Positions 43,681-55,701 of a stretch of DNA of 64,000 nucleotides are shown here, in pieces. A program made the translations under genes and the position numbers. Position 1 is the first letter of the stretch. Each line of letters starts with the position of its first letter. The notes below the pieces were generated by a model. It made no database searches. It was not told where the DNA came from and worked only from the letters and a program-made list of their open reading frames with translations. Source of the DNA: Taudactylus pleione (Eukaryota > Chordata > Amphibia > Anura > Myobatrachidae); the NCBI GenBank assembly GCA_031769625.1, contig JAUIMM010001030.1, forward strand, positions 1,557,001-1,621,000, in the 5' to 3' direction.

Positions 43681-44047
43681 GTCCTGATTTAGAGATTTAC
43701 GCAATGCCAATATTTACTCAGATTGAATGATTTTTAGCCTTTCCGAATGCGTGAAAGTCGTACTGCGCATGAGCAACGGTTTGCGATTGCGCTCACACAG
43801 AGGATTCACTTGCAAAGTGAGTGACAGGTAGTCAGCATTTTGGGGTGACTATGTAAACGCAGGCATGTCGGTACAGTTTAAATGCAGTTTCATGGGGTGT
43901 ATAAATTAGCCTCCTTCGCAGCATGAGAGCTCTCAGCATGTCAGGAGATCCGCAGTGTTTGAGACAAGTCAGACTCAGAAGCTGCGTGGCTGCCCGATAT
44001 GCGGCGATGTTTCTGGTGTTTACGTAAATCTCTGAATCAGAGTGTGG
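43681..44047. mobile_element. Palindromic element, TAGAGATTTACG termini
   Basis: GTCCTGATTTAGAGATTTAC pairs with the complement of GTAAATCTCTGAATCAGAG. The interior has CTGCGCATGAGCAACGG and GAGTGACAGGTAG in the positions where related MITEs (28920, 54658) carry similar words. Confidence 0.8.
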
Positions 44048-44762
44048 TGTCATATACTGTATATACTAAATTCCTCTCGCAGCTGTAACGTCTGTAATGT
44101 CTATGCCTTTCTCTTCATTGGGAATTATACTGCCAGATCAATGATATTCAGGAAATAGCAAGTGGCATTATTACTGAGTATCATGGGCCCAGAGATTTAT
44201 AATGTATTGTGCAATCTATTGGTTCCATTGAAATTTGCTCAAAACTCCTTTAAGTTACTTAAATCCAAATCCATTAGTAGTTGCTTAGAGATCCTGGTTT
44301 CATAGACGCTGTCAGCACCAGGGCAAAACCATACCAAAATACTTGATTAAATGAAGGAACTTAAGAGAGCAGTTACATTTTGGGACTAAGAGATACCTTT
44401 AGAGACCAATTATTTTGAAGCAGTGAAAGTAAACCAATGGGTAAAGCGTTCCTGAACTAAGGTATAGAGAACCATAGAAGTCTTAAATGTCCCATTTGTA
44501 CCTTGCGAGAGGTTATTCCACTTTACCTTTAAAAACAGAAGGAAACCTCTTATGTGTAACATTTCAATAGAATCCAGGCCATGATAATTACTGGAACTAC
44601 TGTACTCACAAGCTGCTTCTTTTGTATTCATGCATTTCAGAATCCTCATCCATCGAGATCACCTTTAGATTGGACCATAGGCCTGAAACAAAAAATTAGG
44701 TGTACTCTCCATAGTCTAATAAGATTTAACACACCATATACAAAGCATAAATGACAACAGTG

Positions 44763-44803
<41 letters not shown>

Positions 44804-45226
44804 TAACAAAATCCACCAATGGCTGATGAAAAGGCGTACCAATGTCAAAAAGTGCCTTATTCCATAGATAGTACTGGTCTCCCTGGGAACACAGCCGCAG
44901 ATCCTCAGGATATAGGCTCTTTTATCAATGTATCAGTTCCTTTGCCAGCTTCTCCATCTTTTACATGTTTCAAGTGCTTGAGTCTTTTTCAAGGTGTGAT
45001 ACATTGGTGGTTTAATTGTCTATTTATATAATCTTCCCTCACTTCGTTTTCACTTGTGGTCTGGGCTAATCACGTGCAAACACTGATTTGCTGCAGTACC
45101 AAATAAACATTTAAAAAGACCAATTTAAAACAGACTTTTAAAAAAAAATGTAAAAGAGATTTTTCCAAATTTTGTGTGAGCATATCACACTTTATTATTC
45201 CTGGTGTGTCTACTCTCGGGCTCATA
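44048..45226. other. No gene recognised
   Basis: About 1.2 kb noncoding. It contains the ATA microsatellite at 44765-44803. Short frames at 44410-44649 and 44819-45031 have no domain. Confidence 0.45.
44765..44803. repeat. (TAA)n microsatellite
   Basis: About 12 perfect TAA units. Confidence 0.95.
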
Positions 45227-45228
45227 GG

Positions 45229-45925
45229 GCCTGATTCACTACCGATCGCAACTGCAATTGCAACAGCGATTACGCATGCTGTTCAACTGGGATAGTATGC
45301 TAATTCATAGCGATCACTATGCCGTCGTAACATAACATAAGGATGCCCACTTTACCATACACACATCTGTGATGTTTAGCCAGACTGTGCAACCATCAGT
45401 ACAATCGAGTACCATTGCAGCCTCATGCACACTTGCACAAGCACTGACCCAGGGCCGTAGCTAGGGTAGTGCGGCCGGTGCCATCACACAGGGCACCATA
45501 GGTCGGGGGCGCTGTTTGGTCCTGTCAAATTTCAGTTTATTATCATTCTCACTTGTAGCTTCCTCTTATTTCATCCCCAGCATCTCCTGGCCTCCCCTAT
45601 CTCTTCCCTGGCCCTTCTCCATGAGGCCATTCCACTTTTATGGGTGCATTATGTCCCTTTGAAAAATGAGGGGGCGCCAATGGTCTTTCTGGCACAGGGC
45701 ACCAAAAAGTCTAGTTATGGCTCTGCTCTGACCTTACTCAGAAATTACTAACTTCATCGCACGCTGTGAGTGCTCAGGCTGCGTATGGCATCGCAGTGGC
45801 TAACTTATTCATGCCCATGCAATGGCATTCAAACGCACTGGCACGCCTGCATTTCCCCAATCACCCCCCATCACCTCCCACAAACGGCACTTCCTGTCAA
45901 TCACTCTTCGAGTCATGGCTGCGAC
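45229..45925. mobile_element. MITE of the 58052-58599 family, reversed, split and truncated
   Basis: GGGCCTGATTCACTACCGAT starts it. Downstream order (ATAAGGATGCCCACTTTACC, ACCATTGCAG, ACCTTACTCAGAAATT, CGGCACTTCCTGTCAATC) is the reverse complement of 58052-58599. It ends without its second terminus and is interrupted by a hAT. Confidence 0.82.
45450..45725. mobile_element. Short hAT-type element nested in a MITE
   Basis: CAGGGCCGTAGCTAGGG pairs with CTAGTTATGGCTCTG. The flanks CACTGACC (45442-45449) and CTCTGACC (45726-45733) match at 7 of 8. Removing it restores the MITE sequence seen at 58370-58400. Confidence 0.9.
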
Positions 45926-46582
45926 TTTCTATGAAGCTATACTGAGAAGTTATGCTAATGCCGCAGCCAATGTAATGGGCACAGAGACATACTGCCTACA
46001 TCTTTTATCCACATATTGCATGCAGAGACACACCATCAGTTGTACATCAAACTTCTGAGCAACCCTATGGCTGCTCAGAATGTCTGTCTGAACTCTGAAG
46101 TAAGCCGCTGGGACCAGTGAAGCTGTGTACAAAGACTCAGCCGCTGGCTGCAACACACATAACAGTTGGAACACATCCACATATGACTAGCCCCCCCCCC
46201 CCGTTACCTTCCAAAAGAGGCTGACAAAAGGTGGATCGGTTTCTCTTGCCTGTCTCTCACTGCCTGAGGAACAGGTTGAGACTTGCAGGGAGAGAGGAAC
46301 CATTGCTTGCGATTGTAACTGCTGTGCTAAACACTGTTTTGTGAGTTTGACACTTGGTTCTTCCATCTTGAGAGAGGGAATTGTATGTTAGATAGAGCAG
46401 AACAGGCTGGGATTTATTTTTTTGTGTTGTTTATTATGTGCTCTCAAATAAAACTAGCTGTGGTTACTTCTACCAAGGCCTTGGACTGGTGTGCTACTAA
46501 TTGGCTGCTACATGCAAGGTACTGCCTTTTACTCCAGGAGACAGCAATCCCAACCAGATCTTGCAATTGTTAGAACCTGCGG
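45926..46582. other. No gene recognised
   Basis: Noncoding; a C run at about 46191-46202 precedes a mixed region without recognisable elements. Confidence 0.45.
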
Positions 46583-46727
46583 GAGGGCACAGGTTGCTCT
46601 TCTGTCTGTCCACATATTTTATGAAAGGCAGCCACAGCACTGGTTTTGTCTATTACATTGGCCATAAATCATTTTATTTAGTTCTGGACCATCAACCTGG
46701 GGTACCCACTCAGCTTGGGAACCACTA
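46583..46727. mobile_element. Right-end fragment of the hAT family at 25949-26516
   Basis: GTCCACATATTT, the GCAGCCA region, TTTAGTTCTGGACCA and CTTGGGAACCACTAG follow the order of the right half of that element. Confidence 0.75.
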
Positions 46728-46734
46728 GCTAAGG

Positions 46735-46790
46735 ATTTTCAAACACAGCCTGTAACATGACAGTTAGGAGCTGATTGGCTGGTAGTTAAT
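46735..46790. mobile_element. Half of a CCAGCCAATCAGCTCC-core MITE
   Basis: TTTCAAACACAGCCTGTAAC, ATGACAGTTAGGAGCTGATT and GGCTGGTAG represent the loop plus one arm of the MITE core. Confidence 0.75.
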
Positions 46791-46805
46791 TCTATTAACA
46801 TCTTA

Positions 46806-47216
46806 GGATCTGATACGGGACAAGCAACCCCTGCTCTACTCATATCAATAAAGGCAGAGAATACTTTTGACACTATCTTTCTGGAGTTCTAGAACTCTTG
46901 AGACTGCATCCGATCTGCTTACTTCACATCTCTCATATACAAGCTTCATGCTGTGGTCAATGACTGATGATCCTTCAGCTTTTCCCGCCTAAGGAAGATT
47001 AACATCATTAAGATGAACACCCGGTGCTCAGTTCTTTATCTATTACAAACAGTCCCTATGGGCATTCCTCTCAGAGATTTTATTGATTTACAAAAATCAA
47101 TCCGTGAATTTTTATGGGCTGGGAAATCCCTAGATTTCCGCAAAGTATCCTTTTTAAAATTAATTTTCAAAGAGGACTTCTACTCCCCCTGTTATGTAAA
47201 TACTATCAGACAGTAA
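46806..47216 (+). pseudogene. L1/Tx1-type reverse transcriptase scrap with internal deletion
   Basis: The frame around 46808-46890 reads SDTGQATPALLISIKAENTF and DTIFLEF, matching the LSLDAEKAFDxxxWxFL segment of L1-group reverse transcriptases (catalytic Asp replaced by Lys in IKAE). At 47013-47160 the sequence jumps to the post-RT region: VLYLLQTVPMGIP, DFIDLQKSIREFLWAGK. The catalytic FADD region between them is deleted. Stops and shifts are frequent. This is an old fragment unrelated in sequence to the L1 at 4965-10870. Confidence 0.75.
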
Positions 47217-47431
47217 TGGTAATCGGAAAACTGGTGTGGACTTGAGTGAATAATTCTAAACAATGGGTTGTTTGAGGGTCAAGTGTTAGATACCCCCACC
47301 ACAATCTGTCTGAGTCTCCATTGTTGGACTAGACAGAGAATTTCATAATGTACCTATGTTCCATTGTATCCTCTCATTCCGTTCATCTAAGATGCTGAAT
47401 TTCCACTGAAGTTACAAACTGGAACTTTTGA
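47217..47431. other. No gene recognised
   Basis: Short noncoding interval; it may be further decayed LINE sequence. Confidence 0.4.
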
Positions 47432-48325
47432 CAGGGCCGCTACTGGGGGGGCTAGGGTGGCATGTGCCCCGGATGTCGCAATTGAGGGGGCGCAGCCGCA
47501 GTCACTCTGCCGTCACTGGCCCGCTCTTGCCTGCCGCCATTACTATGCACACTCAGAGCCAAATTACCGGCAGGGTCCAGGGTACATACCAGTACCTGGC
47601 GAGCTTCACGCAAATCACTGTCAGTTTCCATGGCAATGGCTGCAGACTGTGCATGCCTGACACCCGGACGTGCCTACCTCATGACATGTGACATAGTTAC
47701 ACTACTTAATAGGCCAGCCACTGCAGATTTCTGGGTAGGCAGCACTGGTGGTTTAACCCATACAGAGAAGAGTCTCTAGGGCCAGCATGCAGTGCTGCAT
47801 GCAGCATGCTTACTGGGTGATTGTTTAAAAGAGGAGCAGAAGACCGATTAGGTAAGTTTGTATGGGCTCAGGCTGGAGTGACACATGGAGGCTGGAGAGT
47901 GACACAAATGGCTGGGAGCTGGGCTGGAGTGACACATGGGGGGCATGTTATAAGGAGCATTACTGTATGGCATAATGTGTTATAAGGGACATTACTGTGT
48001 GCCATAATGTGTTAAAGAGGCATTACTGTGTGGCATAATGTGCAATAAGGGGCATTACTGTGTGCCATAATGTGTTAAAAGGGGCATTACTGTGTGGCAT
48101 AATGTTATATGGGGTATTACTGTGTGACATAATGTTATAAGGGGCATTATGTGTGGAATAATGTATTATAAGGGCTATTACTGTGTTGTAAAATATGTTA
48201 TAAGAGGCAATACTGTGGGGCATAATGTGTTATAAGGGGCATTAATATGTGGTATAATGTGTTATAAGGGGCAATACTGTGTGGCATAATGTGTTATAAG
48301 GGACATTACTGTGTGGCATATTAGG
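47432..48325. mobile_element. Probable hAT-type element, left end plus minisatellite
   Basis: CAGGGCCGCTACTGGGGG is a hAT-style left end. A CpG-rich unique part (47450-47780) is followed by a minisatellite. I found no right terminus or 8-bp duplication, so the right limit is taken as the end of the array. Confidence 0.5.
47939..48325. repeat. Minisatellite GGGGCATTACTGTGTGGCAT
   Basis: About 11-12 units of 27-33 bp: ATAATGTGTTATAAGGGGCA followed by TTACTGTGTGGC, with small indels. Confidence 0.92.
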
Positions 48326-50380
48326 CTGAACTACTTCAGGACTTAGCTAGACTTTTGTGGGACAAATCAATTATCCACAAAGCGGCTGCATACATCTTGG
48401 GTAATTATTATGGGAGAGAAACATTGCTCCTTTAACTGTGCACTCCTCAGAGTGATATTGCGGTTGTAAACTACCACCATTATGAACATTCCCACCCATT
48501 CTGAGTGCACATTACCCGCATTGCATATAAATGAATTTCTTCCTTTGAATGTAATATTTATTTGCCCTACCAAGATAAATATACAATGACATTCAAAAGA
48601 TAAAATTAATAATTTTAAGTGGTCCACTACATGCAACAAATGAGCACACCCTCTCCATTACAGTACCACAGAAGCCTGTAGCTTTGGCATGTATAAATTA
48701 ATTGACTTTCACCATATCCTGGACCTTCCATTAGAGCTACATTTAACAAAACTAGTCATCTAGTGTTCAGAACGGCACCATGAATATTCACTGACAGGAA
48801 TGGAGGTTGGCTAGGGGGCATTGGCTCACATATATGTGACAGGAAGTGATAACATATGCATTGTTTGCGATGTGTTTTTTTTTACACTCAACTGTTTGCT
48901 AACCTATCGTGGTCATATCATTCTCAGTTGGTCCCTTTTAATAATATTCTGTTTGCAACAACTTGACTGCTATTTTCTGCTGTTATTTGGGTTTGTCCCA
49001 TTTTGTTTTATGTTACAATGTCACATGTGAAAACCCTATATTATTGCTGCTCCACTCAAGGCAGAACATCTGGTGCACACTTCTATGCTAGAAACTAAAT
49101 ATTCTATGGAAACTATGGAAGGGCATTTGAGACAGCTACAGGGCCTGGGCACTGAAGGGGGCGTGGCCTAATCTGTGAGGTGTGGCCATACCTCCTCCCC
49201 AAAAAAAACCCAATGCAAAATACTATGCACAGCGCTGGGAAGCGGCACTACGCACTGCAAAGGGGGACTATTGCCCCCCTCAGCAGCTGGTTTGGGCTCC
49301 CACTGTGTCTCTCCAACAGGACCAGGCCAAGAGAATTACTATCTGCTGTCCCCCCTTCTTTGCGCCCCTGGAAATAACCTCACCAGCAGATAATCTTCTC
49401 TTGTTCCAGTCCCACTCAAACTGTTTCCCAGGCATCTGCAGATGGTAAATTTGAAAGTGAGTGGGACGCTTTGGCTTCAAAGACTCTGTGGCAGATAACA
49501 AAGAAAATATCTATTAAACTAAATGAATTTCCCATTTTCTTCAATAGCATTTTTAGTTGTCATTTAGTTTAAATGACGTGTTATTTCAATTAGTCCTATA
49601 GTAAAAAGCTTATATACATGCATAAAACAAATTTTCCCTATACATATCTTATAAACTACCCCATTTTTTGGCTCTGCTGTGCTATATCTGCTGATCACTG
49701 GATGGGTACTTATACTTTTTTTCAGCATAATCAGCATTCACCATCTGCAGAACTCTTGGAATGTGTCATGAGGAGGTGTTCTCCTATATGTTTCTGCTCC
49801 AACAATTGCTGATGTGGGTATATAAGTACAACAGTATACTGTACAAAAAACTAAACTAAAACTTTAGGGGTTTTCTCTAAAGAATTTATTTTTAAAATGG
49901 ACCTCACTATTGACTGGTTCATATAAACTGCACTGCCCTATATAAAGAAAAAGTAACTCAACACATTTGTACAAGAGCCAAATTAGAGTTGTGTCATTTC
50001 TGAGAGACATCTTCAATGGCCACTTATTGCAGTAATTTAAATATGCCTGTGAGCTATGACACGAAACTGTTGCTTTTAATGTGTACTGTTCATGTTCACT
50101 GAGGGCATTTCTGAAAGAATTGTCTGACTCACTTTTTAGATCAAAGGCTTGAGTCCCTTGAGCAGTATTAGTATCACTGGCTGGTTTGGTCCATCTAAGA
50201 AGAACGCAGGGGAGCAGCATTCCGAGAATTCTAGTTATAAGATGTGCAAATTGCTATAATGTTAACAGAGGTATTAAGTGGGGTTATGCCAAATACATCT
50301 TACTGAATGGCAATGTTCTTAGCAAAAGCTCTGCTTAGTATATACTAGAGAAGGATGAAAGTCTTGTTAAGTAGCAGTAG

Positions 50381-50383
<3 letters not shown>
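48326..50383. other. No gene recognised
   Basis: About 2 kb. A hAT-style end CAGGGCCTGGGCACTGAAGG near 49139 and GCGCCCCTGG near 49362 may belong together, but no 8-bp duplication was found. Other frames lack domains. Confidence 0.45.

Positions 50384-50413
<30 letters not shown>
50384..50413. repeat. (GA)n microsatellite
   Basis: About 15 perfect GA units. Confidence 0.95.
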
Positions 50414-50417
<4 letters not shown>

Positions 50418-50756
50418 TTAGGGCTCTTGATAAATAGACCACTTCACTTGTATTTAATCGTGGCTGACATGTTAGCTGTTATTTTACCCAGATTGCACTG
50501 AATATATAGTAATAAATGTATTTTTTATAATTAAAATATGAAAATAATTATGTATTATTCTATAACTTAACCATTAAGTCCATGCATTAAAACTATTAAT
50601 TGTCTAAAAGTAGCTATGAGATGACTAATTGTAATGTGTAATATTTGGAATTGTAGACTGATTTTTCCTATAAACGCACTTAGGGGTTAATCTCTTTTAA
50701 ATTATTGCTGTTTTAAATTTACGGGCTAAAACATTGATATCTAGCGTCTGTCTGCA
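50414..50756. other. AT-rich spacer
   Basis: Nothing recognised. Confidence 0.5.
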
Positions 50757-51605
50757 CCTCATAGGGGCACAAGTGGGGTGAGCTGTGGACAGGTGAGGTG
50801 AGCTGTAGAGGGCAACAGATGGGTTGAGCTGTGGAGGGGCATAGGTGGGGTGAACTGTGGAGGGACACAGGTAGGTGAGCTGCTGGAGGGACCCAGGTGG
50901 GGTGAACTGTGGAGGGACACAGGTGAGGTGAACTGCTGGAGGGACATATATCAGGTGAGCTGCTGGCGGGACACAGGTGGCCCGAGCTGCTGAAGGGACA
51001 CAGGTGGGGTAAACTGGAGAGACACAGGAAGATGGTGCTGATGGAATGCTGGGGGGATGATGCAGGGGGAGATGATGCTGAAGAGGCCCAAGGGGATTAG
51101 TTTTGGAAAGATGCAGGGGGGGATGATGCTGAAGAGATGCAGGGGGAATGATGCTGAAGAGATGAAGTGGGGATGACGCTGGTCAATTGATCCAGGGAGT
51201 GCTGCTATTTGAGAGACAAAGTGGGGATGGCCCTAGTAAGACACAGTAAGATGGTGCTGAAACTATGCAAGGAGTGTTGTGTTGGAGAGACACACGGGGG
51301 GAAATGACATGTGTGGATGATGCTGGTGAGACACCGGAAGATGGTGCTAAAGAGACGCATGGGGTGGAGCTGAGGGTATGGCACTGGAGAGACACAGGGG
51401 TGTTAGGTGCTGGTGAGAAACAGAGGGGATGATGCTGATGAGACACATGAAGATGATACTGATGAGTCACAGTGGAGAATGGTCCTGGAGTGACACTGGG
51501 AGAATGATGCTGGTGAGACATGGGGGGCAGCAGAAGAGACACAGTGGGATGATGCTGGAGAGACACAGGGGAGATGGCGCTGGGGAGATATAGGAGGATG
51601 GTCTC
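50757..51605. repeat. 850-bp purine-rich minisatellite
   Basis: Two related sub-arrays. 50757-51010 uses units like AGGGACACAGGTGGGGTGA plus CTG. 51010-51605 uses GATGATGCTGGWGAGACACA plus a G run. Unit length is about 25-32 bp with much variation. Ser/Pro-rich minus-strand frames here follow from the repeat. Confidence 0.88.
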
Positions 51606-52010
51606 TCCAGGATATTTGATCAGGAAAGGAATGTTCACATTTTGCCCTGCCCCAAAACTTCTAATACGATATATAATCTAGTTCAACCTCTGTTGTATGA
51701 AGATGACATATTAATGTTACGCAAACAGGTAGCTTCTTTACCAAATGGTCCCCTATATGCATACTGAATACTGGATCAAGACACTGCTTTGGGAGTCACA
51801 CCTTCTTTAAAAGTCCCTCATTGCATAGAAACCACCATATAGGTAAGAAAAGACTCAAGCACAGGGGATATATAGGGGTTGCAAAAAAACAAACAACGGG
51901 TAAATTAGTTCCACCATCTCTACAGGACGACTTTAGGTGCTGCTCTACCTACGCATCAAATTTCCCTTGGTGATTCCTAGCAAACACAGATAATCTCTCT
52001 GAGGCCTATT
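51606..52010. other. No gene recognised
   Basis: Noncoding interval between the minisatellite and a MITE. Confidence 0.45.
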
Positions 52011-52518
52011 TATCAATTAATATTTGCAGGACATCTTCCGAAAACATCTGATTTTGGTAGATACCGGCAAATATTAAGTTTCCCCACAAATGTATGTGCG
52101 GGGTACTGCAGCAGATATCAGAGATGTCGCTGCAGTCTCCCATTTTCGCTTACAAAACCAGTCCCCATAGGTTTCTATGGGGGCTGCTTTATTGTGGAAT
52201 ATACTAAGCCTGGCACCTGTAATTTACATCATCTTTAGATGGCATTAGCCATTGTAGCTTATAGGCTACTCTTATTACCAGGAGAGGTAGCTTATAGGAT
52301 ACTCTTATTACAAGGAGAGGTAGCTTATAGGCTACTCTTATTACCAGGAGAGGGATCCGTGGGCAATAACCTCCTGCTCATGCGTGTCAGCAGACCATGC
52401 ATGAGCAGTTGGGTGTTTTTTAATACATTGCCATGATCCTTAATTTAATAATGACATGATAAGTGATGATATGAAGTTTAAATTATCGGTTCTAGGACCT
52501 AATAATGAATAAATATGC
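52011..52518. mobile_element. MITE with GGSCWTATTTATCA termini
   Basis: GAGGCCTATTTATCAATTAA pairs with the complement of TAATGAATAAATATGCCC. Inner words GCAGATATCAGAGATGTCGC and CCCATAGGTTTCTATGGGGG are self-complementary. Confidence 0.7.
52258..52356. repeat. Three exact-period 33-bp tandem repeats
   Basis: CTTATAGGCTACTCTTATTA then CCAGGAGAGGTAG, starting at 52258, 52291 and 52324. The period of 33 is divisible by three, so one frame stays open through the array, but this is not evidence of coding. Confidence 0.95.
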
Positions 52519-53640
52519 CCTATATGCTGAGCTAGCTTGTCAAGCACCAATCACCCTGTGCACAAGAAAGTGCTTCTTTATACACCCTAAGCTCCACTGC
52601 AGTTCTGTCTTAATTGCCTGTTGTGTTGTTAAATCCATGTTCTCAGTCCGTCAGCTCCCTCTTTTCCTATAGAAGTCAGACTACCCCATGTGTGCTGCCT
52701 GATCTAACTCCACTCTGAAGAGCAAGATCTCTCCCAAACACATGTGGTAGTCCTTATCTTAGCCTCAACATTTATTACAATTTGGATTGCAGCAATGAAA
52801 GAACATTTCAGATTAATTAATAACACTGTCAATACACTATTTTCTATTGTGTATATCACATTACATTATTATATTATGTACAAATAGGGGAATGCAGCTT
52901 TTGCATTACTTAGCAATGCTGTCAAGCAGTACAGCTGGGGTGGTAGCCCCAGTGGGTGGAAAGGTGGTGGTGGTGGTGGTGGTGGTGGGGGGGGGGTTGC
53001 ACTGTGCTATAATGTGAATTGGGGATTCTGTATGACATATTGTGAACTGGGGGCTGTTACTAATTATACTTTTTCATAACATTGCCAATATATCATATTG
53101 ACAATTTTATTGGTAACTGCGCCAACAAATTATGCTAAAATGGTGCATAAGTATACACGTTACTTCAGGGTCAACCTTGAATATATTATGTCGATAGGTA
53201 CTGCATGTTGATAGAATACATGTTCACTATGTGGACACCTATTTTCAACATTGTCCCTTGTAAATATACTTTTTCATGCATGTGTCGTTTCATTCTTATT
53301 ATATTCTTATTACAGTATTATGTTCAGGATGAAAATGTGTCCGTATGTCAATGAATCCCCAATTTATCACCCAATAAGTAACAAAACTGAGTACAAATAT
53401 AAATTTATAGATACAACACAGCACAAAGTCCACAATAATTAGAACATTTCTAGCCAATTTCTAAAGTAGACATAACACTAATACATATGGTCATTAGTAG
53501 AGTTAAATAATTAATTTTTTGTTCAAATACATATTGCAACATTATTTGGAGAACATTTTGTGAAGTTAAGTAAGTAGGTTATTCTATCACGCTCAGCCCC
53601 TCTGCTGTGGTGTGTTCTATGCTGTGGATTTTAGGATGAT
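52519..53640. other. No gene; includes a GGT microsatellite
   Basis: AT-rich noncoding sequence with (GGT)n and a G run at 52963-52997. Confidence 0.5.
52963..52997. repeat. (GGT)n microsatellite with G run
   Basis: About eight GGT units followed by about 10 G. It is G-quadruplex-capable by composition. Confidence 0.92.
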
Positions 53641-53721
53641 CTATCTATCTATCCATTGTGAGGTTGGGCTACCGCTGCTATCATCAGTACACCCAACACC
53701 AATAGAATAGTACCCCAGTCG

Positions 53722-54061
53722 CAGTGGCGTAAGTTCATCCCAGGCGCCCGGAGGCAAGTTATAATTTGGTGACCCTCCATCACAGCCACTGACACTGTAA
53801 TGTAGCAATTCACATGCAGACAGGTTATAGATAGATGAAGGCAGCAGCTGATGGTCTAACATGGAGCTCTCCGCTAGTGTATGGTGGCTTCTCAGGTGCC
53901 GGGAAGGGGTGCCATGTATTGGGCGGCTGTGCCGGTACACTACAGGTACATAGATACACCCCTAAGTGGGGTGAATATGTTGTGGACAATGGAGGAGGTG
54001 CCCATTCAGAGCTGGAGCCCAGCGGCAGACGCCTCCATTGTCTCCCATAGTTCTGCCCCTG
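53722..54061. mobile_element. hAT-type element (CAGTGGCGTAAGT terminus)
   Basis: CAGTGGCGTAAGTTCATCCC begins it and CATAGTTCTGCCCCTG ends it. The flanks CCCCAGTC and CCCCAGTG suggest an 8-bp duplication with a one-base offset. Noncoding. Confidence 0.6.
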
Positions 54062-54237
54062 CCCCAGTGCACAGGGAACCCCAGTACGTTTTTTGAATTA
54101 AAGTAAGACTAAGGTAACAGGTTCTTCAAGTCAATAATAAGCTATTCACTACAAAAATATACTTGTAGGTTAACTGGCTCCCCACAAAAATTAACCCTAG
54201 TGTGTATGTATGTGTGTGCATGTGGTAGGGAATATAG

Positions 54238-54350
54238 ATTGTAAGCTCCACTGGGGCAGGGACTGATGTGAATGGCCATATAAATATTCTCTGTAAAGCG
54301 CTGCGGAATATGTGTGCGCTATATATATAACTGGTAATAATAATAATATT
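54238..54350 (+). mobile_element. L2-type LINE 3' end fragment
   Basis: ATTGTAAGCTCCACTGGGGC, then CTCTGTAAAGCGCTGCGGAA and GCGCTATATATA and a TAA-repeat tail. This matches the 3' end of the L2 at 60600-63220 in order and wording. It is a severely 5'-truncated copy. Confidence 0.88.
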
Positions 54351-54657
54351 CAGTAGAAGTAAAACTTTTTTATTGATGAGTTGTAAATAGACATACTCGT
54401 AGTTATTCAAGAGTTTGTGTCGCTATGTTACATCTAAAATGTGTTATAAAACCTTACCAAGATATCATCAGATGTAGTACATTGCCAATTTGTCTTGACT
54501 TATTAATACTGTACCTATCAATTTATTTTCCTATATCATGATGGGTTTTGGTTAATACTAATGTAACAATTAAATGTATTATGAAAATACTATACATGAT
54601 TTCCGACAGACTAATTCCATTGCTGCACTTTTGAGCATTTACTTTTTAAGAAACTAT

Positions 54658-55256
54658 GGCCCTCATTCAGAGCCACTCGCTAGCGGCAGTACGCTCGTTC
54701 CGAGCGATGTTTGCACATCTGCGCATGCGTACGGTTTTTAGTACGCATGCGCGAACCAGTCAGTGCGGCCGAAAATCATTTGTACGCAATATAGCGAGTG
54801 CCTGCTATTTTGAGTGACAGAATGAGGCGTATGTGGGTGGTAACAGGGGAAGGTGCTTGAAAACGGGGAGTGGAGATCCGATCGCAGGCGTGCTTAAAGG
54901 TCAAAACGGGCATTTTAAGGGAGTGCCTAATTAATACAGCAGCGTCATTGACCACGTCACTTGGTTTTTTTTAACTCAGAACTGCTCGCAAAATAGCGGT
55001 TGAAAAAACCAACCACAAGAATAGCGAGCAGTTCATATCCTGTTCGATGTACTCGATTAATCTAATAAATAGCGGACATGACGTATGGTGCGAGCGGCCA
55101 GGGGGCGTTTTTATCAAATAAACGAGCGTATGTTTTGCGCGCTCGTTCAGACTTAGAGGTGGGAACAGACTGCAATGTGCGAACGGATCATTTGCATAGC
55201 CACCCCTTGTTTTTAAACGAACGAACGCAAATAGCGAACGGCTCTGAATGAGGGCC
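54658..55256. mobile_element. Palindromic element, GGCCCTCATTCAGAGCC termini
   Basis: GGCCCTCATTCAGAGCCACT pairs with the complement of ACGGCTCTGAATGAGGGCC. CpG-rich with TGCGCATGCG words. Related to 28920-29468. Confidence 0.9.
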
Positions 55257-55693
55257 AATGTAGGTAAGTAATCACTTCATTTCACTTCCTAATCGCCCTC
55301 ATCATCCCTCCAGGGTAGCCTACAACAAGTACATGTCATTATCTCAGATCACATGTGGAGTGCCTCAGAGCTCTGTAATGTCCCCTCAAAATCAATTTGC
55401 AGCCCTAGGTCAAATAATTAAATGACGCCCAACAGGTTACAAGTCACTTGCATGTCAAATAATATTAGTTAATTGTTTTATAATTTGTAAAATAGTTACC
55501 TCCGTAGAAGTCCCAAGCTCCTGGTGATCCCTTGGCATAGGTAGGACCCTGACAGTGGGTTTCTTTGTTACTTCCTAAATTGCAAAATTGCAAGCAATGC
55601 AACAGCTTCTGATCTCAGTGAGCTCGAAAACAATTACAATGGATGTTGCCCACTCATCCTCACCAAAATAGAGCTCTTTGCTGTGTGGTAAAT
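55257..55693. other. No gene recognised
   Basis: Noncoding interval. Confidence 0.45.
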
Positions 55694-55701
55694 AGGCTAA
55701 A

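Noticed and set aside
49139..49372. A hAT element with CAGGGCCTGGGC and GCGCCCCTGG ends
   Set aside because: The flanking 8-mers do not match and the inverted ends are weak, so I left it unannotated as an element.
50759..51638. Ser/Pro/His-rich minus-strand frames of 62 and 151 codons
   Set aside because: They are translations of the minisatellite unit and carry no domain.
52239..52436. Short frame with a Leu-rich 11-residue repeat
   Set aside because: It is produced by the 33-bp tandem repeat; no other coding evidence.
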